Positions 58,618 through 64,000 of a stretch of 64,000 bases of DNA are shown one piece after another. The DNA lies in contig NZ_RZGS01000008.1 of assembly GCF_003989745.1 (NCBI RefSeq), positions 1-64,000 on the forward strand, given 5' to 3'. The position numbers were made by a program, and so were the translations under genes. The stretch's first letter is position 1, and each line of letters begins with the position of its first letter. This DNA comes from Legionella septentrionalis. Lineage in GTDB: Bacteria > Pseudomonadota > Gammaproteobacteria > Legionellales > Legionellaceae. The notes beneath the pieces were generated by a model. It was not told where the DNA came from and ran no database searches. It saw nothing but the letters and a program-made list of their open reading frames with translations.

Positions 58618-59991
58618 TTAAGCATCATTTTTTTTGGCAAATAGCCACGGTAATATGACAAACAATAGTAACCCTCCTAATAGAAAGGCTTCAAATAGCC
58701 ATTTGTTTTGGATAGGAATTTGCGTCGGGGGAATAAACCCAATCCCAATGGCGGTAAGGCAACATAAAAGCCCGATTCCTGCTACGAGCCACATCACGAC
58801 GTTACCCCCAGGGATTCTATACGCTCCTACTTGATGCGGTTTTTTATAGCGCAATTTTATTGCGGCAGAAAACATAAATACATAAACTAGTAAAGCCATT
58901 TGCGCGCTCAAGTCACTTAATATCCAATAAGCGGCATTGATGGAATCAAGCAATATAAATACGCTGCTTAACACGGTAAAAATCAATCCTTGAATAACCA
59001 GAATATTCACTGGGGCTCCGTAGCGGTTGATACGGGCAAAAGCCGGGGGTATACAGCCATCGCGGGCTGAAACCAATAAGCCTTTAGTGGGCCCGATTAT
59101 CCAGGCTGAAACGCCACTTAAACCACCAATGATAATAAATGCGGCGGTGACAGAAGTCATCCAGGGTACATGATAAGAATTAAAAAAAATGGCATATGCA
59201 TCAATTAAGCCGGAAACAACGCTAAGCTTGCTGTTTGGGACGACGATCACTATCGCTAAGGAACCTAAAACCAAAGTAGAAAAGATGAGGATGGTAGAGT
59301 AAAAAAGCGCACGTGGGTAATCACGTTGCGGGTTTTTTACTTCCTCAGCATGGACGGCAGACATTTCCATGCCCAATAAGCCGAATAATACGGCCGAAAA
59401 CAGGGATAAGTTTCCTAGCGAGCTAAAATCTGGGAGCCAGCTTGCTGATCCGGTTTCCATTGGCCGCCCTTGGATTATCCAAATTACTCCCAAAATGGTT
59501 ATACCAATCATGGGCAGCAACGTCCCAAGTGATGCGCCTACGATGCTAATCAAGCTCGAAATTTTCATGCCGAAGCAATTGAGCAAGGTAAAAAGCCAGA
59601 ACAAGCTTAAAATTGTAGCTAAAAGATACAGTTTATGATTAGCCAATTGCGGGGCAAACAGGTAGGCAAATGTGGCGGCAATAAAAGCAAGAATGGTAGG
59701 GTACCATACTACGTTATAAATCCATTGTAACCAAATAGTAATAAATCCTGCGCGGCGGCCAAAGGCCTCGCGTACCCATACATAAATTCCGCCGGTTTCT
59801 GGATAAGCCGTAGCCAATTCTGCTGCTACCAGTGCCACAGGGATAAAAAAAGCAAAAGCTGCTAATAGATAATAAGAAACCAGCGATAAGCCAAGTTTTG
59901 CAGTTAGGGGTAAGGTCCGCAAACTGTCTACTGCGATGACATTTATCATCACCAGTGAAAAAACGCTCAACACCCGTTTCGATTGACGCAC
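58618..59991 (-). CDS. APC-family amino acid permease
   Basis: The 457-residue membrane protein has about 12 helices and the APC-family pattern, with ELATAYPETGGIYVWVREAFG after the second helix and GLLGMEMSAVHAEEVKNPQRDYPRAL between helices six and seven. It resembles glutamate/GABA-type antiporters and related amino-acid transporters of intracellular bacteria. The substrate cannot be read. It is convergent with the protease-like gene, 13 bases apart, and follows acnA in the same direction. Confidence 0.88.
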   Translation of the reverse strand: MRQSKRVLSVFSLVMINVIAVDSLRTLPLTAKLGLSLVSYYLLAAFAFFIPVALVAAELATAYPETGGIYVWVREAFGRRAGFITIWLQWIYNVVWYPTILAFIAATFAYLFAPQLANHKLYLLATILSLFWLFTLLNCFGMKISSLISIVGASLGTLLPMIGITILGVIWIIQGRPMETGSASWLPDFSSLGNLSLFSAVLFGLLGMEMSAVHAEEVKNPQRDYPRALFYSTILIFSTLVLGSLAIVIVVPNSKLSVVSGLIDAYAIFFNSYHVPWMTSVTAAFIIIGGLSGVSAWIIGPTKGLLVSARDGCIPPAFARINRYGAPVNILVIQGLIFTVLSSVFILLDSINAAYWILSDLSAQMALLVYVFMFSAAIKLRYKKPHQVGAYRIPGGNVVMWLVAGIGLLCCLTAIGIGFIPPTQIPIQNKWLFEAFLLGGLLLFVILPWLFAKKNDA

Positions 59992-60072
59992 GAAAAATCC
60001 TTAATATAAAAGCAGAGAGTTTAAAATAGGGCCAACGTTGAAAATTAACAGGTTAATAGTGCAAATGCAATC

Positions 60073-60102
60073 CTGATGCAGCAGCAAGTGCTGCCGCATC
60101 AG
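60073..60102 (-). terminator. Hairpin after acnA
   Basis: CTGATGCAGCAGCA and TGCTGCCGCATCAG form a 14-pair stem with one A-C mismatch and a tiny loop, 14 bases past the acnA stop. No T-run follows on the minus strand, so it may protect the 3' end rather than terminate alone. Confidence 0.6.
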
Positions 60103-60115
60103 TTCTAAGCAGAAA

Positions 60116-62785
60116 TTATTTCAAATTACGCAACACATACTGCAGAATACCGCCATGCCGGTAGTATTCCAGTTCATTGGCCGTATCGATACGGCAAAGC
60201 ACATCCGCTACCTGCTCACTGCCATCCTCGCGGGTGATGGTAAGTTTTAGAAAAGCCCGTGGAGCTAACGTATCATGCAAAGCAATACTGATACGTTCTT
60301 TTCCGTTTAATCCCAGGGTTTTTCTGCTGACTTCCGGTGAAAATTGTAAAGGCAATACACCCATGCCAATCAGGTTTGAACGATGAATGCGTTCAAAGCT
60401 TTCAGCAATTACCGCTTTAACCCCCAATAAATTAGTGCCTTTAGCTGCCCAGTCACGGGATGAACCTGTACCATATTCCTGGCCGGCGATGATAACCAAA
60501 TCTTGATGTTCCTGTTGATATAACATGGCGGCATCATAGATAGGCATGATTTTATCGGTCGGGATATGGCGAGTGACGCCTCCTTCAACACCAGGAGTCA
60601 TCTCATTGCGGATGCGGATATTCGCAAATGTACCGCGCATCATCACTTCATGATTGCCGCGGCGCGAGCCGTAGGAGTTAAAATCAGCCTCATCCACACC
60701 TTTTGCTTTTAAATACAAGCCGGCAGGTGAGTTGGCTTTAATTGAACCAGCGGGTGAGATATGGTCTGTGGTGATTGAGTCGCCTAGTAAAGCCAAAATA
60801 TATGCATTGCGAATTGGCTTAATTGGCTCAGGTGTTTCTTTTAAATTTTGGAAGAAAGGAGGATGCTGGATGTAGGTTGAATTTGCATCCCAATTATACG
60901 TTTTGCCTGCGCCTGTATTAATGGCTTGCCAGTGTTCGTCCCCTTTAAACACATCAGCATATTCTTTTCTAAACATGCTGCCGCTGACTTTTGCAACTTC
61001 TGCAGCTACTTCGGCATTACTTGGCCAGACGTCTTTTAAATAAACAGGATTGCCATCTCTATCCGTTCCTAACGGATCATGGCTTAAATCCAAAAGCGTG
61101 GTGCCGCTTAAAGCATAAGCTACTACCAGCGGTGGGGAAGCCAGCCAGTTTGCACGAACTTGCGGGTGTACCCGGCCTTCAAAATTACGGTTACCGGATA
61201 ATACTGAACAGACGACGACATCGTTTTCATTAATGCAATCAGCAATTGGAGGCGGCAAAGGGCCAGAATTTCCAATGCACGTGGTGCAGCCATAACCGAC
61301 CAGATTAAAACCTAATTCATCCAGATAAGTTTGTAATCCTGCATGCTTTAGATAATCTGTGACGACTTTGGAGCCAGGGGCTAGGGAAGATTTAACCCAG
61401 GGTTTGCGTTGCAAGCCTTTTTCTATGGCTTTTTTAGCCACTAGCCCTGCAGCCATTAAAACGCTTGGGTTTGATGTGTTCGTGCAACTGGTAATAGCAG
61501 CAATAACTACATCACCGTGACGCAGGGTAAAATCCTCCGCCTTTACTTCAAATTCTTCATTTTTTTCTATTTCCTTACCGGCTTGGCTCAAAAAATTATT
61601 GAATTCGGCAGACAAGCTTTGCAGGTTCACCTTGTCTTGCGGGCGTTTGGGACCGGCAAGCGACGGTTCAACTGTAGCCAAATCGAGATTCAGTGTGTCT
61701 GTAAATACTGGATCTTGCGCATTTTGGTCATACCATAAGCCTTGGGCTTTACAATAATTTTCGACCAAGGAAATCGTATGTTCATCCCGGCCTGTTAAGC
61801 GCAGATAACGTATTGTCTCTTGATCTACTGGGAAAAAGCCGCAGGTAGCTCCATATTCTGGCGCCATGTTTGAGATGGTGGCACGATCAGCGAGCGGCAA
61901 TTCAGCAAGACCAGGGCCATAAAATTCCACAAATTTACCTACGACCCCTTTTTGGCGCAACATTTGCGTTACAGTTAACACCAAATCGGTTGCCGTGATT
62001 CCTTCCCTTAATTTTCCGGTGAGTTTAAAGCCAATCACTTCAGGTATGAGCATGGATACGGGTTGGCCCAACATGGCAGCTTCCGCTTCAATTCCACCCA
62101 CTCCCCAACCGAGCACTCCCAGACCATTAATCATGGTGGTGTGTGAATCCGTACCGACTAGCGTATCCGGATAAGCATACAGCATGCCATTTACTTCACT
62201 GCTCCATACCGTTTTGCCTAAATACTCAAGGTTAACCTGATGGCAAATGCCGGTGCCTGGCGGCACCACTTGAAAATTGGCAAATGCTTTTTGCCCCCAG
62301 CGCAAAAATTCATAGCGCTCCTGGTTTCTTTGCATTTCAATAGCGGTATTTACTTCCATGGCATCTGTTGTGGCAAAACGATCCACCATGATGGAATGGT
62401 CAATAACGAGGTCTACCGGGGATAAAGGAGAAATTTTCTCAGGATTGTCACCCATTTTCTTAAGGGCGTCGCGCATTGCGGCTAAATCAACTACTGCGGG
62501 CACGCCTGTAAAATCCTGCATGAGTACGCGTGCTGGGCGATAGGCAATTTCATGCTGGGAACTCTTGGTTTTAATCCATTCTGCGATGGCTTGTATATCT
62601 TCTGTTGTAACCGTCGTGCCATCTTCGAAACGTAGTAAATTCTCAAACAACACTTTGAGAGAATAAGGAAGCTGATTAATTCCTGGAAATTTGCTTTCTG
62701 CTTTTTTAAGGCTGAAATAATGATAAGTTTTGCCATCAATTTGTAGTTCGCTTTGGGTGGAGAGACTATCTTGACCTACTTTCAT
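60116..62785 (-). CDS. acnA: Aconitate hydratase A
   Basis: Aconitase isomerises citrate to isocitrate in the TCA cycle. The 889-residue monomeric AcnA/IRP-type enzyme has the three [4Fe-4S] cysteines: Cys434 in ITSCTNTSN, and Cys500 and Cys503 in [10 protein letters not shown]. Substrate-binding motifs [13 protein letters not shown] and [15 protein letters not shown] are intact. AGGAG lies eight bases before the ATG. When it loses its cluster, AcnA of this type can bind mRNA in several bacteria; nothing here shows that directly. Confidence 0.97.
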   Translation of the reverse strand: MKVGQDSLSTQSELQIDGKTYHYFSLKKAESKFPGINQLPYSLKVLFENLLRFEDGTTVTTEDIQAIAEWIKTKSSQHEIAYRPARVLMQDFTGVPAVVDLAAMRDALKKMGDNPEKISPLSPVDLVIDHSIMVDRFATTDAMEVNTAIEMQRNQERYEFLRWGQKAFANFQVVPPGTGICHQVNLEYLGKTVWSSEVNGMLYAYPDTLVGTDSHTTMINGLGVLGWGVGGIEAEAAMLGQPVSMLIPEVIGFKLTGKLREGITATDLVLTVTQMLRQKGVVGKFVEFYGPGLAELPLADRATISNMAPEYGATCGFFPVDQETIRYLRLTGRDEHTISLVENYCKAQGLWYDQNAQDPVFTDTLNLDLATVEPSLAGPKRPQDKVNLQSLSAEFNNFLSQAGKEIEKNEEFEVKAEDFTLRHGDVVIAAITSCTNTSNPSVLMAAGLVAKKAIEKGLQRKPWVKSSLAPGSKVVTDYLKHAGLQTYLDELGFNLVGYGCTTCIGNSGPLPPPIADCINENDVVVCSVLSGNRNFEGRVHPQVRANWLASPPLVVAYALSGTTLLDLSHDPLGTDRDGNPVYLKDVWPSNAEVAAEVAKVSGSMFRKEYADVFKGDEHWQAINTGAGKTYNWDANSTYIQHPPFFQNLKETPEPIKPIRNAYILALLGDSITTDHISPAGSIKANSPAGLYLKAKGVDEADFNSYGSRRGNHEVMMRGTFANIRIRNEMTPGVEGGVTRHIPTDKIMPIYDAAMLYQQEHQDLVIIAGQEYGTGSSRDWAAKGTNLLGVKAVIAESFERIHRSNLIGMGVLPLQFSPEVSRKTLGLNGKERISIALHDTLAPRAFLKLTITREDGSEQVADVLCRIDTANELEYYRHGGILQYVLRNLK

Positions 62786-62841
62786 AAAACCGCTCCTGAA
62801 TTCAAAACTGCAATCATAGCTGAAAATCAGGAAATTTTCAT

Positions 62842-62870
62842 GAGATCTCCTCCTTGCCGAAGGAGATCTC
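62842..62870 (-). terminator. Perfect hairpin between the 62902 gene and acnA
   Basis: GAGATCTCCT (62842-62851) and AGGAGATCTC (62861-62870) pair perfectly around a nine-base loop. Read leftward it follows the stop of the small exported protein by about 30 bases and stands 57 bases before acnA. It lacks a T-run. It may end the upstream transcript or form part of the acnA leader. Confidence 0.55.
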
Positions 62871-62901
62871 TTGGAAGACTGTATATGCGGATATTCGTTA
62901 T

Positions 62902-63234
62902 TTAATAGCAGCGGCGGGAACAGCGTACAACATTACCCCAGCGGTTCACAAAACAACTTTTTTGACAACGTGGGCCAATGCGGTACCAATTTGTCCAATA
63001 ACCACCGTAGCCTGGTCCATAGTGATATCGGGGGTAATTACGGTTATAGTAACGTCTTGGATGGTTAGGGCCATAATAATAACTCAAAACCATTGGAGAG
63101 GCTGTTAATCCCGTAGTATAACCTGTAGACGGGGCTGCCTTTACTGTTGGAGAAAATGATACAATCAACAGTAATAAAGAGGAAAGAAAAAGAGAAGATG
63201 AAAACATTTTATTCAAATGACACTCGTTGTCCAT
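62902..63234 (-). CDS. Small exported Tyr/Gly/Arg-rich cysteine protein
   Basis: I do not recognise this 110-residue protein. After a short polar start it has a strong signal peptide ([15 protein letters not shown], cleavage near VKAA). The mature part is rich in Tyr, Gly, Asn, Pro and Arg ([21 protein letters not shown]) and ends with four Cys residues (RCQKSC, RCSRRC). Such basic, Tyr-rich Cys knots occur in small envelope proteins. AGGA precedes ATG 63234; the ATG at 63207 is an alternative. It has its own sigma-70 promoter. Confidence 0.65.
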   Translation of the reverse strand: MDNECHLNKMFSSSLFLSSLLLLIVSFSPTVKAAPSTGYTTGLTASPMVLSYYYGPNHPRRYYNRNYPRYHYGPGYGGYWTNWYRIGPRCQKSCFVNRWGNVVRCSRRCY

Positions 63235-63267
63235 AATTTCATTCCTTTGATCAAATATTGTTCTTTA

Positions 63268-63295
63268 ATTATAGATATTATTGCGCAAAAAACAA
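63268..63295 (-). promoter_or_regulatory. Promoter of the small exported protein
   Basis: On the minus strand, TTGTTT (63290-63295) and a perfect TATAAT (63268-63273) are spaced by 16 bases, about 34 bases before ATG 63234. Confidence 0.6.
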
Positions 63296-63420
63296 CATAG
63301 GATATTGAGCTTTAGAAACGAACTGGACCAGTGTTCCTTGAGAATGAAAATAAATTAAAAAAATATTTTTTGTGTTGAACTATAATACATAGTGTACAAC
63401 TCTCAAACAAGGATGATATC

Positions 63421-63603
63421 ATGAGAAAGATTCTAATTCCCGCTTTTGTCTTTGTTGCCAGCGTTGCTCTTTCTGGTTGCGGGGTGTACGCGACTGGTTG
63501 CGGTACCACCTGTCCCACAACAAGGTATGTGACAACGTATACAACAACATCTTGTTGTGCAACTTGTGATCCCTGCTATGGCTATGGCTACAGCTGGTAT
63601 TAA
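63421..63603 (+). CDS. Small cysteine-rich lipoprotein
   Basis: The 60-residue product starts with a type II signal peptide with a good lipobox (ALSGC), so Cys20 should carry the lipid. The remaining 40 residues hold seven more Cys along with Thr, Tyr and Gly (CGTTCPTT, SCCATCDPCYGYGYSWY). AAGGATG precedes the ATG, and TATAAT at 63381-63386 is a fair -10. The function is unknown. It is divergent from the other small Cys/Tyr-rich exported protein. Confidence 0.72.
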   Translation: MRKILIPAFVFVASVALSGCGVYATGCGTTCPTTRYVTTYTTTSCCATCDPCYGYGYSWY

Positions 63604-63847
63604 TTAAAAGCTTAATTTTTTGTCTGGGGCAGCATTACCGCCTCAGATAGTTACCCATTCATCCCTCACACGAGCCTTAAGACTTTCTCTAGAAGCTTAA
63701 TCATTTATATCTTTTATATATCTTTGAGTTGACTAGTAGGATAATTTACAATATTGCGAATCTTTTCTGCCACAAGCTCATTGAATTGGTTAGAAACTGA
63801 GGATAACGGCAATGGAGCCCATTGCTTAATGCACAGGAGGTGTATCC

Positions 63848-64000
63848 ATGGATTCATGTTGTTCTAAAGTTCGCCTGCTTTTACTTGCCCTGCTGCTATT
63901 GGGATTTGCCAGGCTTACCCATGCTGATTCTTCGCAAACACTCACGAGTTTTAAGGCTGCAGCAGTCGCATACGATCCGGCCTGGGGTGATTTGCATGGG
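63848..64000 (+). CDS. Probable exported carbon-nitrogen hydrolase, truncated by window end
   Basis: A very strong AGGAGGTG site lies seven bases before ATG 63848. The 51 visible codons encode a signal peptide with a long Leu-rich core (LLLLALLLLGF, cleavage near THADS) and then FKAAAVAYDPAWGDLHG, which matches the first strand of nitrilase-family amidohydrolases. The catalytic Glu-Lys-Cys residues lie beyond the window, so the family call rests on one motif. The frame remains open at 64000. Confidence 0.5.
   Translation, partial: MDSCCSKVRLLLLALLLLGFARLTHADSSQTLTSFKAAAVAYDPAWGDLHG

Noticed and set aside
1-64000. CRISPR arrays, prophage, insertion sequences, tRNA or rRNA genes, restriction or other defence systems
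   Set aside because: No spaced direct repeats, transposase, integrase, phage structural genes, tRNA cloverleaf or nuclease cluster could be seen in reading the window.

Overview
The window reads as a chromosomal segment of a Legionella-type gammaproteobacterium. No 16S or other species marker is present, so the species cannot be named. The genus is inferred from several things together: an Lqs-type sensor kinase, a very short ProQ, an RsmY/RsmZ-like small RNA preceded by two LetA-type boxes (near or exact matches to TNAGAAATTTCTNA), several large eukaryote-like or orphan proteins of the kind secreted by Dot/Icm systems, and a succinylarginine (AST) operon next to core genes. I see no insertion sequence, prophage, CRISPR array, tRNA or rRNA. 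This is mostly stable core chromosome with accessory or effector-like genes in between.

Layout. 1-6060: repeat-like palindrome, periplasmic beta-carbonic anhydrase, EamA-type exporter, Lqs-type histidine kinase, small membrane protein, haem-oxygenase-fold putative diiron enzyme, cytochrome c5 and an L,D-transpeptidase lipoprotein. 6061-9859: a 999-residue coiled-coil orphan and a small leucine-rich-repeat protein, both effector-like. 9871-16741: gatCAB (tRNA amidotransferase), a fused anthranilate synthase trpEG and a ClC antiporter. 16738-19776: an unusual transporter-repeat-cyclic nucleotide-binding fusion. 20342-24940: ugpA, ugpE and ugpC without a binding protein, then a DUF1189-like protein and an alpha/beta hydrolase. 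25018-29492: fadE, an unknown soluble protein, and minD-minE without minC.

29815-36693: guaB-guaA-tadA, converging with map-glnD. 36972-38739: an unknown effector-like protein and a Spy/CpxP-like periplasmic protein. 38946-42329: rpsB-tsf-pyrH-frr, with an S2-leader-like structured 5' region. 42415-48281: a tightly packed arginine catabolic operon (M20 hydrolase, astA, astD, astB, spermidine-synthase-like protein). 48361-52329: VOC protein, unknown exported protein, degenerate uracil-DNA-glycosylase homologue, ubiG, minimal ProQ, an RsmY/Z-like RNA gene and an L,D-transpeptidase. 52850-64000: putA, a pseudogene trace, a predicted papain-like cysteine-protease effector, an APC amino-acid permease, acnA, two small cysteine-rich envelope proteins, and the start of a probable carbon-nitrogen hydrolase.

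Functionally the segment fits an amino-acid-burning intracellular bacterium. Arginine (AST operon) and proline (putA) both lead to glutamate, an APC permease and the TCA enzyme aconitase lie nearby, and fadE adds fatty-acid oxidation. The strongest non-coding signal is the small RNA at about 51476-51611. It has six GGA motifs, three hairpins and a terminator, with two LetA-type boxes 22 bp apart upstream, and matches the known design of Legionella CsrA-titrating RNAs. I found no clear new multi-gene system. The best candidates for new biology are single proteins: the UNG-like protein lacking the catalytic Asp, the transporter-CNB fusion, the putative protease effector, and the possible M20 replacement of AstE.
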